A stretch of DNA of 64,000 nucleotides from positions 216,924 through 280,923 of the forward strand of contig NZ_BNJR01000017.1 in NCBI RefSeq assembly GCF_016860605.1, read 5' to 3'. The notes below the pieces were generated by a model, which was not told the origin of the DNA, ran no database searches, and worked only from the letters and a program-made list of their open reading frames with translations. Shown here one piece after another: positions 44,885-55,838 of the stretch. This DNA is from Lentilactobacillus fungorum (GTDB lineage: Bacteria > Bacillota > Bacilli > Lactobacillales > Lactobacillaceae). A program made the translations under genes and the position numbers. The stretch's first letter is position 1; the number at the start of each line of letters is the position of its first letter.

Positions 44885-45074
44885 ATTTGTGTAACACCCT
44901 TTATTATAATAGGCAATCATTGAAAAACAACCATCTATTTGAAGTGTCAAATTTACTTTAAGCCTTTCTCAAAAGAATCGCTTTCACCGCTTTCTTCCAG
45001 GCCCACTTGTATCTTCCCGCCACGTGGTTGATAATAGATGGTAAAGTTTTTAATTAGGTTATTTATCTTGATGT

Positions 45075-45192
45075 GGACAGCTGTGCAAAGCAGAAAACAC
45101 CACGTAAGCATCTCTAACTTGAATCTCGGGTCCGGGGATCCCCGTTAGAAAAGACTTATCTTCGGTTTTCTAACTGCTTTGCCTCGCTCACT
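45075..45192 (+). repeat. Palindromic element, divergent copy
   Basis: Single copy. Outer parts GGACAGCTGTGCAAAGCAGAAAAC and GTTTTCTAACTGCTTTGCCT pair; the inner part (TCTCTAACTTG and CCCGTTAGAAAAG) is partly decayed. Right end GCCTCGCTCACT lies 7 bases before the Shine-Dalgarno sequence of the HAD phosphatase gene. Confidence 0.8.
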
Positions 45193-45212
45193 TAAAAAGG
45201 GAGTCAATCAGT

Positions 45213-45848
45213 ATGGAAAAAATCATTGCTTTTGACATGGATGGCACCACCGCCGAAACGTTTCCGGTTATTTTCGACTCGTTTAGAAAAACCGTTCATG
45301 ATTACACAGGTAAGTGGATCAGTAATCAAGTGATCTTAGCGCAGTTTGGTGCCAATGAAATTGGCATGTTAAAGAAATTGATTCCCAATTATTCAGATGA
45401 GGTCCTCGAAACGTTCCATCGAAATTATCACAGTGCCCACATGCTGCTTCGAAAACCGTTTGATGGCATTAACGACCTTTTACATATGCTCCATGACCAC
45501 CACGTCATCACCCCGATGATTACCGGCAAAGGTGAGCAAAGTTTACAAACTAGTTTAGAAGCCTTGGGGTTAGTCGACCAATTTGATCCAGTTTTATCAG
45601 GATCGCCAGATGGGTCGATTAAAGCCTCCCAGTTCACCCAAGTCCTAAACCAATACGACTTACCAAAGGAACAGATGGCTTACATTGGTGACGCGACAAG
45701 CGACGTCAAGGCCTGCAATGACGCTGGCATTAAGTGTTATACAGCCGCTTGGTCAATTAACGCTAAACCAGCCGAAATGGAAAAATTAAACCCTCACGAA
45801 GTCTTTACTTCCGTTGAACAGTTACGTGATCGATTATTAGAAGATTAA
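45213..45848 (+). CDS. HAD-family phosphatase
   Basis: A 211-residue cytoplasmic hydrolase. Motif I DMDGT holds nucleophile Asp8 and Asp10, motif II is the Thr in MITGKGEQ, motif III Lys near 147 and motif IV GDATSDVKAC around 159-165, with a helical cap between I and II. Closest to phosphoglycolate phosphatase/PpaX-like proteins; the substrate is not clear. AAAGGGAG lies before the ATG. The next gene, 93 bases on, is a proline iminopeptidase in the same direction. Confidence 0.82.
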   Translation: MEKIIAFDMDGTTAETFPVIFDSFRKTVHDYTGKWISNQVILAQFGANEIGMLKKLIPNYSDEVLETFHRNYHSAHMLLRKPFDGINDLLHMLHDHHVITPMITGKGEQSLQTSLEALGLVDQFDPVLSGSPDGSIKASQFTQVLNQYDLPKEQMAYIGDATSDVKACNDAGIKCYTAAWSINAKPAEMEKLNPHEVFTSVEQLRDRLLED

Positions 45849-45941
45849 AGTAATCTAATTTTAGTCCTTAATCTATCTGTCACTAAGTGTATAATCAGTT
45901 CCAGTAGAACTAATTCTAAATAGAAGGGATTTGATGATTTC

Positions 45942-46820
45942 ATGAAAATCAAAGAAGGCTACATGCCGTTTAAGGGTTACAAAACATATTACCGAATTGT
46001 TGGTGAAAAAACGCCTGGGAAAGCCCCGCTGCTGTTAATTCACGGTGGCCCCGGCTCTTCGCACAACTATTTTGAATTAATGGATGACTATGCCGACACT
46101 GGCCGCCAATTAATTATGTATGATCAGGTTGGCTGTGGAAAATCATCGATCCCAGACGACGACTCCGTTTACGTCAAAGAAACTTGGGCCGAGGAATTAA
46201 TTGCATTACGTAAATACCTCCACCTAGATCAAATTCACATGTTGGGTCAATCATGGGGTGGGATGCTGGAGATGTTATACCTTACCCACTACAGCCAAGC
46301 AGGCGTCAAAAGTGTCATGATCGACGGCTCGCCAGCGTCGATTGATCTTTGGCGAAAAGAGCAGCACCGCCTCATCAAATACTTAAGTTACGAAGACCGC
46401 CAGGCAATTGCTGAAGCCGAAAGGACTGGTGATTTCACCAACGTCAAATACTTAGCTGCTAACGATCGCTACATGGAGCGCTATTGCTGGGACGACCCGG
46501 ACGAAAACTCGCCGGAGCCATTGAGACGGCCAACTAACGGCAAAAAGGCCAGTTTAATTGCTGAAGGTCCCAACGAATTTACGGAAAACGGCACGATCGG
46601 TGACTTTGACGTGACCGATGACCTTAAGAACATCCACGTTCCCGTTTTGGTCACTAACGGCACTGACGACCTTTGCACACCGTTGATTGCCAAATCGGTG
46701 TATGATCATATCCCAGGTGCCAAGTGGCATCTATTTGCGAACAGCCGGCACTTGGCATTGTTAGATCAGCATGATGAATTTATCAGCGTGTTGGATCATT
46801 GGTTAAAGGCAAATGACTGA
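45942..46820 (+). CDS. pepI: Proline iminopeptidase, second paralogue
   Basis: A 292-residue alpha/beta hydrolase of peptidase family S33: HGGPGS (34-39), YDQVGCGKS (60-68), nucleophile elbow GQSWGG with Ser104, acid in NGTDD around 242 and base His270 in NSRHLA. Cleaves N-terminal proline from peptides. It is closer to the classical PepI of lactobacilli than the copy at 230-1132. AAGGGATT lies about 12 bases before the ATG, a slightly long spacing. Ends in a strong terminator. Confidence 0.88.
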   Translation: MKIKEGYMPFKGYKTYYRIVGEKTPGKAPLLLIHGGPGSSHNYFELMDDYADTGRQLIMYDQVGCGKSSIPDDDSVYVKETWAEELIALRKYLHLDQIHMLGQSWGGMLEMLYLTHYSQAGVKSVMIDGSPASIDLWRKEQHRLIKYLSYEDRQAIAEAERTGDFTNVKYLAANDRYMERYCWDDPDENSPEPLRRPTNGKKASLIAEGPNEFTENGTIGDFDVTDDLKNIHVPVLVTNGTDDLCTPLIAKSVYDHIPGAKWHLFANSRHLALLDQHDEFISVLDHWLKAND

Positions 46821-46846
46821 GAAATAAAGCATTCGATTAGCTGGCC

Positions 46847-46897
46847 AAAATACGCCGCCGTGATTAGCCTATCTAAGTAATCACGGCGGCGTATTTG
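46847..46897. terminator. Bidirectional terminator
   Basis: A 19-base perfect stem AAATACGCCGCCGTGATTA with its inverse; only short T/A runs but very stable. Confidence 0.8.
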
Positions 46898-46941
46898 GTT
46901 TGATGCCCTTTAGTAACAATCTTGCACTGGGTCAATGTTGC

Positions 46942-47109
46942 CTATAAAAGCCAGCTATTGAAGAAGTATAGGATAATACAAATGATGCCAGTTAATGCTA
47001 GAAATTTAAAGTATCCCCCCAATGTAAGTAAATGCCACTTGAAGCCTACTTGAACTAGAGTCCCTAGTAATGCTGCTAAGATTGCGATGATAATATAAAT
47101 AACAATCAT
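46942..47109 (-). CDS. 55-residue membrane protein
   Basis: ATG at 47109 with AAGGAG seven bases ahead. The product MIVIYIIIAILAALLGTLVQ followed by GFKWHLLTLGGYFKFLALTG and a second hydrophobic segment ending FFNSWLL has two membrane helices and almost no soluble part. Function unknown; no neighbour gives a hint. The good ribosome site and clean two-helix pattern support a real gene. Confidence 0.55.
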   Translation of the reverse strand: MIVIYIIIAILAALLGTLVQVGFKWHLLTLGGYFKFLALTGIICIILYFFNSWLL

Positions 47110-47301
47110 AAGAATGCTCCTTAATTTATAGTTACTTATATTTAAGCATGTATAAATTTCTTTTAGAAGCAATCATTTTCACCTATCACATTCACTAGAC
47201 AACTATTAATCCGCTCCTTATCGAGGATGACTTGGAAAGCCATTGCCCGATTCTTGATTGGTAAACCTGCCAACTATTTGGTGATTCGTTTAAAACAGTG
47301 C

Positions 47302-47346
47302 AAAAAATAATCCTCGTTCTACAAGTATTGTAGTTCGAGAATTATG
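47302..47346 (-). terminator. Terminator of the purine operon
   Basis: Minus strand: ATAATTCTCG and CGAGGATTAT plus an inner CTACAA/TTGTAG stem, followed by TTTTTT. It lies 55 bases after purD, the last gene. Confidence 0.8.
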
Positions 47347-47399
47347 ATGTCTTAATTCGTTTCAGTTTAGCTGAAAACACCGCTACTCTTACAGGAGCC

Positions 47400-48641
47400 T
47401 TATTGACTCACTTCAATATCCCGAAAGCCAATATCCTTGCGATAATAAAAGTTTGCCAAATCAATTCGACTTAGTTCAGCGTACACTTTCGCCTGGGCAC
47501 ACTCCAAGGTTGCGGCGTGATTATAAATAGTGAAAATTCGGCCGCCAGAACTGTAAAGGCGGTGATTTTTTTCAACGACACCAGCATAAAAAACATTTTT
47601 CGGCAGATTGGGTAATTCAATATCCTGCTGTGGCGAAGCCGGATAACCTGGGGCTGCAACCACGACGCCTAAGTAAAATTCCCCAGTTTGCCATTTCACG
47701 GTTGGCATTTGGTGATTAATCAAATCAATCGTCATTTGGTAGAAATCGCTTTGCAACTGTGGTAATAAGACTTGAGTTTCCGGGTCGCCCAACCGCAGAT
47801 TATATTCAATCACTTTGGGGCCGGCATCGGTTAACATGCAGCCAATGTAAATTACGCCGGCAAATTCCAAATTTTCCTTAGCCAGGCCGGCCATCGTTGG
47901 TTCGACGACCTGTTGAATGGTGGCTCGCTGAACTTCTTCATCAATATGGGGAACCGGCGAGTAGGCTCCCATCCCACCGGTGTTCGGCCCAGTTTCGCCT
48001 TCATGAATTTTCTTGTGATCCTGTGAAATCGGAAAGATGACTTTCTGATCGCCGCCGACAAACATCATTAATGAAAATTCTTCACCGCTCAGAAATTCTT
48101 CGATAAGGATTTCATCGGATCGCTGGAAACTGGCATCAATTGCCCCGCGCAAATCATCAATGTCTCGGACAATCGAGACACCTTTGCCAGCTGCCAACCC
48201 ATTTTCTTTCACGACAACCGGCAACGCCAATGTTCGCGCGTATGATTCGGCTTCATCGGCATCCATAAACGTCTTGAATTGGGCAGTCGGGATCCCGTTT
48301 CGGTTCATGAACTTCTTGGCGAAAGTTTTATCACTTTCCAGTCTGGCTGAAGATTGATTAGGCCCAAAGATTTTTAATCCGGCCGCTTGAAATTTATCAA
48401 CAATCCCCATCGCCAACGGGACCTCTGGGCCAACAAAGGTCAAGTCAATTGCCTTGCGCTGAGCAAAAGCCAGTAACTTGGCAAAATCCAATTCATCAAT
48501 ATCAACCAGCCGAATATCATCCTGCTTCATTCCCGGATTGCCCGGCGCACAATAAACCGCCTCAACCTGTGGGCTCTTTAACATTGTCGCTGCAATTGCG
48601 TGCTCCCGAGCACCGGAGCCGATTACTAAAACGTTTGCCAT
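47400..48641 (-). CDS. purD: Phosphoribosylamine-glycine ligase (GARS)
   Basis: Joins phosphoribosylamine and glycine with ATP. A 413-residue ATP-grasp enzyme: VLVIGSGAREHAIA at the N-terminus, VVKENGLAAGKGV and EEFLSGEEFSLMMFV in the ATP-grasp core, HDHKKI-like EGETGPNTGGMGAYSP, and NLRLGDPETQVLLP. ATG at 48641 with AAAGGAG; an upstream in-frame start has none. Last gene of the pur operon, set 398 bases away from purH by a palindrome-rich region. Confidence 0.96.
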   Translation of the reverse strand: MANVLVIGSGAREHAIAATMLKSPQVEAVYCAPGNPGMKQDDIRLVDIDELDFAKLLAFAQRKAIDLTFVGPEVPLAMGIVDKFQAAGLKIFGPNQSSARLESDKTFAKKFMNRNGIPTAQFKTFMDADEAESYARTLALPVVVKENGLAAGKGVSIVRDIDDLRGAIDASFQRSDEILIEEFLSGEEFSLMMFVGGDQKVIFPISQDHKKIHEGETGPNTGGMGAYSPVPHIDEEVQRATIQQVVEPTMAGLAKENLEFAGVIYIGCMLTDAGPKVIEYNLRLGDPETQVLLPQLQSDFYQMTIDLINHQMPTVKWQTGEFYLGVVVAAPGYPASPQQDIELPNLPKNVFYAGVVEKNHRLYSSGGRIFTIYNHAATLECAQAKVYAELSRIDLANFYYRKDIGFRDIEVSQ

Positions 48642-48757
48642 GAGGAATCTCCTTTGTTTAATCATTTTTGACTATGTATAGAAGGCTGAATTCTCAGCCT
48701 TTGTTTGCATTACTGTGTGATTACGTTTAGGAATGACGGGGCGTTTAGGTATCCTAG

Positions 48758-49041
48758 CTAAATGATGCTCCGCCAAGCGGTTAGAAGCCTGCGGATAAGC
48801 ACCTCTATCCCTCAGACTAGGACTGCTCCACCAAGCAGCTTTCAAGTTTGCCTTTCTTGGCAGCCGAGCGGAATGATGCTCCGCCAAGCAGAAACTTCCA
48901 CATAAGCACCTCTACCCCTCAGATTAGGACTGCTCCACCAAGCAGGGACTTGTATCTAAGCAGCTCTGATCAAAAATGAAAACCACATTTTCGACCAGAG
49001 CTGCTTAGACTCCAGTCCCTAACCGCTTGGTTCCGCACACT
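48758..49041. repeat. Composite palindromic elements between purH and purD
   Basis: Degenerate relatives of the window-wide family in both directions. ATGATGCTCCGCCAAGC occurs at about 48761 and 48873, TAGGACTGCTCCACCAAGCA at about 48823 and 48925. The rightmost unit (about 48925-49041) is a full hairpin with a new inner stem CTAAGCAGCTCTG/CAGAGCTGCTTAG and the outer AGGGACT/AGTCCCT. Its last bases are part of the purH stop codon. Confidence 0.75.
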
Positions 49042-50569
49042 AATGCCTGAAATGCCGAACCCCTGTCATCACCATCGCAATCCCGAATTTATCGGCCATC
49101 GCAATTGAATCCTTATCCTTAATACTGCCACCTGGTTGGATAATTGCTTTGATATCGTGTTTAGCTGCATATTCCACGCAATCGTCCATTGGGAAGAACG
49201 CGTCTGAGGCCATAATGGCGTTTTCATAGCCGTCCTTTGGCATGGCCTTTTGAATCGCAATCTTAGCTGAATCAATTCGGTTGGGCTGACCCATCCCGAC
49301 TCCCAGCGTCTTAGTGTCAGTAGTCACAACCACCGCGTTACTCTTAACGTGTTTAACAACGTGTTGGCCAAACTGTAAGGCTTTTAGTTGTTGTTCGGTT
49401 GGTTGAACCTTCGTAACAACTTTGAAATCAGGAATCTGGTCAATCTCATGATCACTTTCTTGAATGAGCATCCCGCCGCTAACGGTAATTTCTTCAAAGC
49501 GATCTGGTTGATCACGGTGGCTGAGGTCTGCCTTGAGCAAACGAATATTTTTCTTCTTAGCTAAAATTTCAAAGGCTTCATCTGAGTAAGCTGGTGCAAT
49601 GACAATTTCCAAGAAAATCTTGTGCATTTTTTCAGCAGTTGCCGCATCAATTTCCCGGTTAACCGCAATAATCCCACCAAAGATCGACATTGGGTCGGAT
49701 TCGTAAGCCTCGTCCCACGCTTTTTCAATCGTGTCGGCCACACCAACGCCACAAGGATTCATATGCTTCATGGCAATCACGGCTGGCTGGTCAAATTCGG
49801 CTACCATATTTAACGCCGCGTTGGCATCCTTAATGTTGTTGTACGACAGTTCCTTGCCGTGAAGTTGGTTCGGAATAATTGATAACTTTGAAGGCAGTGG
49901 TTTACGGTAAAAGGCTGCTTTTTGATGACTGTTTTCGCCGTAACGTAAAGCCTGTTGCTTTTCGTAGGTTAACGTCAATTTTTCTGGAAATTCTTCTTCG
50001 GTCATGTAATTTGAAATCAATGCATCGTAAGCTGCCGTGTGTCTAAAGACTTTCGCCGCCAAATGTTTTCTGAAGTCGGCATCGTCGGCGTGCGCTTTCA
50101 AAGCATCAATCACTGGCTGATAATCAGCCGGGTCAACCACCGTTAAAACACCGACAAAATTTTTGGCCGCCGCCCTCAACATTGAAGGACCGCCAATGTC
50201 AATTTGTTCAATGGCTTCTGCTTCAGTGGTTTCTGGCTTCTCGATCGTTTGTTTAAATGGGTACAGATTTACCGCCACTAAGTCAATTGGCGTAATTCCA
50301 GCTTCGCTTAATTGCTTCATATGATCCGGATTATCCCGCTTAGCTAAGATCCCCGCATGAATCTTTGGATGAAGCGTCTTGACCCGGCCATCTAACATCT
50401 CTGGAAACCCAGTCACGGCTTCAACGCCAGTCACGTCAATGCCGGCCGCTTCTAAGGCCTTTTTGGTGCCACCCGTTGACACAATCTCAAAGTCTAATTC
50501 CTTTAATTGCTTGGCAAAATCAACTAAATGACTTTTATCAGAAACACTTAACAGAGCTCTTCTTGACAT
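49040..50569 (-). CDS. purH: AICAR transformylase / IMP cyclohydrolase
   Basis: Bifunctional enzyme for the last two steps to IMP. 509 residues: N-terminal MGS-like cyclohydrolase domain ([28 protein letters not shown]), C-terminal transformylase domain with the catalytic Lys-His in [15 protein letters not shown] and the end [15 protein letters not shown]. The ATG overlaps the purN stop codon as TAATG, and the Shine-Dalgarno GGAG lies inside purN. The stop codon overlaps a palindromic element. Confidence 0.97.
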   Translation of the reverse strand: MSRRALLSVSDKSHLVDFAKQLKELDFEIVSTGGTKKALEAAGIDVTGVEAVTGFPEMLDGRVKTLHPKIHAGILAKRDNPDHMKQLSEAGITPIDLVAVNLYPFKQTIEKPETTEAEAIEQIDIGGPSMLRAAAKNFVGVLTVVDPADYQPVIDALKAHADDADFRKHLAAKVFRHTAAYDALISNYMTEEEFPEKLTLTYEKQQALRYGENSHQKAAFYRKPLPSKLSIIPNQLHGKELSYNNIKDANAALNMVAEFDQPAVIAMKHMNPCGVGVADTIEKAWDEAYESDPMSIFGGIIAVNREIDAATAEKMHKIFLEIVIAPAYSDEAFEILAKKKNIRLLKADLSHRDQPDRFEEITVSGGMLIQESDHEIDQIPDFKVVTKVQPTEQQLKALQFGQHVVKHVKSNAVVVTTDTKTLGVGMGQPNRIDSAKIAIQKAMPKDGYENAIMASDAFFPMDDCVEYAAKHDIKAIIQPGGSIKDKDSIAMADKFGIAMVMTGVRHFRH

Positions 50570-51156
50570 TAAATTTCTCCTCTTTCTAATAATTGTTTAA
50601 TGACTTCTGGATATAACTGATGTTCAGTGGCATGAATCCTTGTTTCCAAATCGCTTAACTTGTCGGCTTTGTAAACCGGCACTTTTCTTTGAGCAATAAT
50701 TTTACCAGAGTCAATCCCAGAATCCACCCAGTGAATTGTCACGCCGGTCGTGTCAACGCCGGCTTCATAAGCGTCTTCAATCCCATGGCGGCCAGGAAAC
50801 TTAGGTAGCAAGGCTGGATGAATGTTAACAATTTTGCCCTCATATTTGGCAAGTAAAGTTGGCCCAATAATCCGCATGTAGCCAGCCAAAATAATAAAAT
50901 CAATCCCAGCTGCAGCCAATTTTTCAGCGATCACTTTTTCAGCAGCTGCCTTGTTTGGATAATCCTTAAAATGGATCACAAACGTTGGCACCGATTCTTT
51001 TTCGGCTCGAGCCAGCACGTGAGCTTTGGTGTGATCACAAACTAGTAATTTCACTCTAATTGGCAAACGTTCCTTTCTGAAAGCCTCATAAAGGGCCGTA
51101 AAATTGGTTCCTTCGCCGGAAGCAAAAATAGCAATGTTCTTAACGTCTGATGTCAT
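50569..51156 (-). CDS. purN: Phosphoribosylglycinamide formyltransferase
   Basis: Transfers a formyl group from 10-formyl-THF to GAR. 195 residues; [12 protein letters not shown] binds phosphate, and [12 protein letters not shown] with the later [13 protein letters not shown] hold the catalytic Asn-His-Asp set. Separated by two bases from purM and overlapping purH by one. Confidence 0.96.
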   Translation of the reverse strand: MTSDVKNIAIFASGEGTNFTALYEAFRKERLPIRVKLLVCDHTKAHVLARAEKESVPTFVIHFKDYPNKAAAEKVIAEKLAAAGIDFIILAGYMRIIGPTLLAKYEGKIVNIHPALLPKFPGRHGIEDAYEAGVDTTGVTIHWVDSGIDSGKIIAQRKVPVYKADKLSDLETRIHATEHQLYPEVIKQLLERGEI

Positions 51157-51158
51157 GA

Positions 51159-52169
51159 TTAATCCTTTCGAATAAGTACTTCTTTGAATCCGGAAACGAG
51201 TCGGCCCACTTGATAGACTGTCTCCCCAGATTTGACTAGTGCTTCTTTTACTTGAGCCACATTTTCTGGATGAACTGCCAATACCATTCCTAGGCCCAAG
51301 TTAAAAGTATGCTTCATGTCGTCAAACGATAATTGTCCAAGCTTTTGCAATTCAGTCATTATTGCCGGCATCGGCCAAGTATTCGTGTTAAACTCAGCTG
51401 CCAGATTTTCCGGTAAAATCCGCGCCACATTTTCCGGCAAGCCCCCGCCAGTAATGTGGGCAATCGACGCGATAAATCCCTGTTCAACCAGTGGTAAAAC
51501 CGATTTAACGTAGATTCGAGTTGGTCGCAGTAACTCATGTTTGAGATCGCGATCAAGTCCTGGTAATTGATCCGTCAACTTGTAATCGTGCTGCTTGAAC
51601 AAAATGTCTCTTACCAGGCTAAAGCCATTCGAATGTAGCCCATTTGATGCTAACCCCAGTAAAACATCCCCTTCGCTTAAATCAGTTTTCTTCAATAATT
51701 GTGATTGATCAGCAATCCCCACTGCAAAGCCGGCCAGGTCATAGTGACCATTGGTGTACATATCCGGCATTTCAGCGGTTTCGCCACCGATTAGCTTAGC
51801 CCCAGCTTCAGAAACTCCTTTAACGACCCCGGCAACGATGTGCTTGGCTTGGTCCGGGTCTAGATGACCAACCCCTAGGTAATCCAAGAAAAACAGCGGC
51901 TTAGCACCTTGGGCAAGAATATCATTGACACACATTGCGACTAGATCAATTCCCACCGTTTCGTTGAGCCCAGCTTGAATCGCAATCAACAATTTAGTCC
52001 CAACGCCATCGGTGCCAGAAACTAAGACTGGTTCTCGATAGTCGCCAAGCGCTAGTGGAAACATCCCACCAAATGCACCTAATTCGGTATTTTTTGAGAG
52101 ACTCTTAATTTCATTAACTAACTTGTAGCCAGCGTTAATATCGACGCCGGCTTTTTTGTACGCGTCCAT
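51159..52169 (-). CDS. purM: Phosphoribosylformylglycinamidine cyclo-ligase (AIR synthetase)
   Basis: Closes the imidazole ring, giving AIR. 336 residues with the PurM fold; motifs GTDGVGTKLLIA, DLVAMCVNDI, GGETAEMPDMY and HITGGGLPENVARILP. Starts 11 bases after purF in the pur operon. Confidence 0.97.
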   Translation of the reverse strand: MDAYKKAGVDINAGYKLVNEIKSLSKNTELGAFGGMFPLALGDYREPVLVSGTDGVGTKLLIAIQAGLNETVGIDLVAMCVNDILAQGAKPLFFLDYLGVGHLDPDQAKHIVAGVVKGVSEAGAKLIGGETAEMPDMYTNGHYDLAGFAVGIADQSQLLKKTDLSEGDVLLGLASNGLHSNGFSLVRDILFKQHDYKLTDQLPGLDRDLKHELLRPTRIYVKSVLPLVEQGFIASIAHITGGGLPENVARILPENLAAEFNTNTWPMPAIMTELQKLGQLSFDDMKHTFNLGLGMVLAVHPENVAQVKEALVKSGETVYQVGRLVSGFKEVLIRKD

Positions 52170-52179
52170 CTAAATGACC

Positions 52180-53622
52180 TCATCTCATCTGTTGTAGTTG
52201 CGCTTGATCACGATCATATTCTTCTTCATAGTCGTATAAAGGCGTTGGGTATTTACCATCAAAGTAAGCAACACACAGGCCTTTGTTCGGTGCGTCAGTT
52301 TTTAGATTAACGGCATCAACCACTCCTTGAACGCTTAAAAAGCCAAGGGAGTCAGCGCCAAAAATCTCACGCATTTGTTCAATCGTCTTGTTGGCCGCAA
52401 TTAATTCACGGACGTGTTGAATGTCAATGCCGTAAAAGCACGGATAACGAAGTGGCGGTGACGCAATCCGCAAATGAACCGAAGCGGCACCAGCATCTTT
52501 CAGCAATTTGACAATCCGGCGGCTGGTGGTACCCCGAACAATTGAATCATCGACTAAAATGAGGTTCTTGCCCCGAACAACACCTTTGACAGCTGAAAGC
52601 TTCATATTAACGCCCTGCTCGCGAAGCGCTTGGGTGGGCTCAATGAACGTTCTGGCCGAATATTGATTCTTAACCAAGCCCATTTCATACGGCAAACCAG
52701 ATTCTTGGGCGTACCCCATTGCCGCCGACAGCGAAGAGTTGGGCACCCCAATCACCATGTCAGCATTATCAACGGGCTGTTCTTGGGCAAGCCGAGCTCC
52801 CATGCGTTTGCGGGCCGAATGAACGTTAACCCCATAGATGTCAGAGTCTGGCCGGGCAAAATAGATGAATTCCATCGAACAAATCGCCAACTGGGTATCG
52901 GTTGTGTATTGGTCAACCGTGATGCCGGCGTCGTCGATCTTAATCAATTGACCGGGCTGAACATCAAACTTGAATTCAGCGCCAACTGCGTCTAGCGCAC
53001 AAGTTTCACTGCAAACAACATAAGCACCATTGGCCAATTGACCAACCACCAACGGCCGAAAACCATTGGGGTCAAGGGCGGCATAAAGGCGATCTTTAGT
53101 CATCACCAGGTAGGCAAAACCACCCTTAATGACGTTGAGGGCTTCTTTCATTTGGTCATCTAAATTATCCGCTTGGCTTAAACGAATCAAGTGCATCAGG
53201 TTCTCAGTATCAGAACTTGAGTGGTAAATGGCCCCGCGATCTTCCAAGCGCCTCCGAATTGAAATGGCGTTGGTTAAATTCCCGTTATGGGCTAAAGCAA
53301 ACTGGGTATCGCTAAAATTAAACGGGAGGGGTTGGATGTTTTCAAGCAGATTACTGCCGGCGGTGGAATAACGCACGTGACCAATAGCGGCAGAACCAGT
53401 CATTTCTTCAACGGCAGTCGGTGAGTCAAATACATCGGTTAACAAGCCAAAGCCACGTTTGGTCGTGAGATGCCCGCCATTATTAACGGTAATCCCAGCC
53501 CCTTCTTGGCCGCGGTGTTGAAGGGCAAATAAGCCAATGTAGGTCAATTTGGCCGCATCTGGGGTTCCCCAAACACCAAAAATGCCGCACTCTTCATTTA
53601 AACTTTTTACTTCAGCCGGCAT
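52180..53622 (-). CDS. purF: Glutamine phosphoribosylpyrophosphate amidotransferase
   Basis: Committing step of purine synthesis: PRPP and glutamine to phosphoribosylamine. 480 residues. A short propeptide of 11 residues precedes the N-terminal nucleophile Cys in CGIFGVWG; the glutaminase domain continues with [13 protein letters not shown]. The PRPP site is [18 protein letters not shown]. The ATG at 53622 follows GGAAAGGGG and lies inside the end of purL, so translation is coupled. The conserved propeptide argues for this start. Confidence 0.96.
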   Translation of the reverse strand: MPAEVKSLNEECGIFGVWGTPDAAKLTYIGLFALQHRGQEGAGITVNNGGHLTTKRGFGLLTDVFDSPTAVEEMTGSAAIGHVRYSTAGSNLLENIQPLPFNFSDTQFALAHNGNLTNAISIRRRLEDRGAIYHSSSDTENLMHLIRLSQADNLDDQMKEALNVIKGGFAYLVMTKDRLYAALDPNGFRPLVVGQLANGAYVVCSETCALDAVGAEFKFDVQPGQLIKIDDAGITVDQYTTDTQLAICSMEFIYFARPDSDIYGVNVHSARKRMGARLAQEQPVDNADMVIGVPNSSLSAAMGYAQESGLPYEMGLVKNQYSARTFIEPTQALREQGVNMKLSAVKGVVRGKNLILVDDSIVRGTTSRRIVKLLKDAGAASVHLRIASPPLRYPCFYGIDIQHVRELIAANKTIEQMREIFGADSLGFLSVQGVVDAVNLKTDAPNKGLCVAYFDGKYPTPLYDYEEEYDRDQAQLQQMR

Positions 53623-55838
53623 GCCAATGCCCCTTTCCAAATAGCCAGTGCTTTGTCACTGTCTAAATCAAAGTAACCATCGCTAGCTTGAACAAAGAAA
53701 TGATTATCATCTGTCACTTTACCAAGTTGATATGCTTCACTACCGACTAATTGTTCAAAGGCTGCCTGCTTGTCTTGTGGCACTGAAACAACAAACCGAG
53801 ACTGACTTTCCGAGAAGAAATCGGCAACGGTTAGGTCACTTGCCAACTCAACCCCTAATTGGCGGCCAAACGTACTTTCGGCAATTGCGGTAATCAAGCC
53901 ACCCTCAGAAATATCGTGGGCGGACTGAAGGAGTTTGGCTTGAATGGCCTTGGTAACCAAATGTTGAATCTTCAGTTCATAATCTAAATCAAAGTCAAAT
54001 AACTGACCGAAGATTTGGCCGGTTTGCATTTTTTGAATCTGGGAACCGTTAAAGCCGGCATCGGTCTTGCCAATCACGTAAACTAAATCACCCGCCTGCT
54101 TAAAATCTTGGGTAGTGATGTGGTCGATTCCCTTAATGAGGCCAACCATGCCGACCATTGGGGTGGGGTAAATTGGCACGTTGTCATATTCGTTATTTAA
54201 GGACACGTTACCGGAAATCACTGGTGCTTCGAACTTTTCGCAGGCTTCGCTCATTCCCATAACTGCTTGGTCCAGTTCGTAAAATTGATCCGGCTTTTCT
54301 GGATTACCGAAGTTCAGACAGTCGGTAATGCCAAGCGGTGTCGCCCCAGAAGCAACAATGTTTCGCGCCGCCTCAGCAACCGCCATTTGACCACCAATTC
54401 GGGGGTTCAAATAAAGATAGCGTCCGTTAACATCCGTGGTAATTGCCAACGCTTTATCATGATGGCGAATGCGAACCACGGCCGCGTCTGATCCCGGCGC
54501 AACCACCGTATTCGTTTGAACTTGCGTATCGTAGGTTTCATAAATACTTTCTTTAGAAGCAATCGTGAGTTGCCCTAGCATTTGCTTAAGAGTTGCAGTT
54601 GGATTGGCAATTTGCGGTTGATATTGATGAGCATCAGCGTGTTTTAAATGTTCCGGAACCGCTGACTCCCGGTGATAAACCGGCGCCTGGGCGGCCAACG
54701 AATCAACTGGCACATCGGCAACTAACTTGCCGTGATGCAATAGCCTGTACTGATGACCTTCGGTGACGTGGCCAATCACAACCGCATTAACACCCCGATC
54801 TGCAAACACTTGAAGCACTTCATCTTCGTGGCCAGCCTTCACGCACAATAACATTCGCTCCTGTGACTCTGATAACATTAATTCAAAGGCTGACATCCCG
54901 GCTTCTCGCTGCGGTACCAAATCAAGATTCAATTCCATGCCGTTACCGCCCGCTTTAGAGCCCATTTCGGCTGAAGAAGAAACCAACCCAGCAGCTCCCA
55001 TATCCTGAATCCCGATTAAAGCTTCTGCGTGATTATTAATCACATCCAAGCAGGCTTCCATCACTAATTTTTCTTCAAATGGATCGCCAACTTGAACAGC
55101 TGACCGTTGGCTTTCATGTTCAGAATCAAATTGGAATGAGGCAAACGAGGCACCGTTAATCCCATCGCGGCCAGTTTTATGACCCACATAGACGATACTA
55201 TTACCGACCCCTGCCGCAGCACCAACTTCAATCTTATCAAGATCCATCAAACCGACAGACATCACGTTGACTAGCGGGTTGTGGGCATACGCATCGTCAA
55301 ACGCAGTGTCGCCACCCACCGTTGGAATACCAATACAGTTGCCGTATGCACTGATGCCGGCAACAATTTGTTGAATAAAGTATTTATCCGCATCGGTTTT
55401 GGGTTCGGCAAATCGCAAACTATCTAAACTGGCAATTGGCCGGGCACCCATTGAAAAAATATCGCGGAGAATCCCGCCAACGCCGGTCGTTGCGCCTTGG
55501 AAGGGTTCAACGGCTGAGGGATGGTTGTGACTTTCAGCTTTGAAAACAACGCCCTGGTTATCACCAATGTCGATGATGCCAGCCCCTTCGCCAGGGCCTT
55601 TAACGACGTGCTTGCCCTTGGTAAAGAACTTCTTTAACACTGGTTTAGAATTCTTATAAGAGCAATGTTCACTCCACATGCCGGAAAATAGCCCCACCTC
55701 AGTGTAATTAGGCAGCCGATGCAACACATCGTCCTTAATTAACTGATACTCGTGGTCGGTCAAGCCCATGGATCGATACAACTGTTGATCCCTGATTTGT
55801 TCCGGTGTTGCTTCTACTTGTTCTGCGACTTTATTCAT
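53607..55838 (-). CDS. purL: FGAM synthase subunit PurL (small type)
   Basis: ATP-dependent conversion of FGAR to FGAM, using ammonia from PurQ with PurS as bridge. 743 residues, the size of the Gram-positive small PurL. Motifs [31 protein letters not shown] and [13 protein letters not shown] are characteristic. ATG at 55838 with GAGGGG ahead, overlapping the purQ stop by a few bases; longer starts would reach far into purQ. Confidence 0.96.
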   Translation of the reverse strand: MNKVAEQVEATPEQIRDQQLYRSMGLTDHEYQLIKDDVLHRLPNYTEVGLFSGMWSEHCSYKNSKPVLKKFFTKGKHVVKGPGEGAGIIDIGDNQGVVFKAESHNHPSAVEPFQGATTGVGGILRDIFSMGARPIASLDSLRFAEPKTDADKYFIQQIVAGISAYGNCIGIPTVGGDTAFDDAYAHNPLVNVMSVGLMDLDKIEVGAAAGVGNSIVYVGHKTGRDGINGASFASFQFDSEHESQRSAVQVGDPFEEKLVMEACLDVINNHAEALIGIQDMGAAGLVSSSAEMGSKAGGNGMELNLDLVPQREAGMSAFELMLSESQERMLLCVKAGHEDEVLQVFADRGVNAVVIGHVTEGHQYRLLHHGKLVADVPVDSLAAQAPVYHRESAVPEHLKHADAHQYQPQIANPTATLKQMLGQLTIASKESIYETYDTQVQTNTVVAPGSDAAVVRIRHHDKALAITTDVNGRYLYLNPRIGGQMAVAEAARNIVASGATPLGITDCLNFGNPEKPDQFYELDQAVMGMSEACEKFEAPVISGNVSLNNEYDNVPIYPTPMVGMVGLIKGIDHITTQDFKQAGDLVYVIGKTDAGFNGSQIQKMQTGQIFGQLFDFDLDYELKIQHLVTKAIQAKLLQSAHDISEGGLITAIAESTFGRQLGVELASDLTVADFFSESQSRFVVSVPQDKQAAFEQLVGSEAYQLGKVTDDNHFFVQASDGYFDLDSDKALAIWKGALACRLK

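Noticed and set aside
48672..48887. 71-codon minus-strand frame between purH and purD
   Set aside because: Consists of palindromic repeat sequence only.
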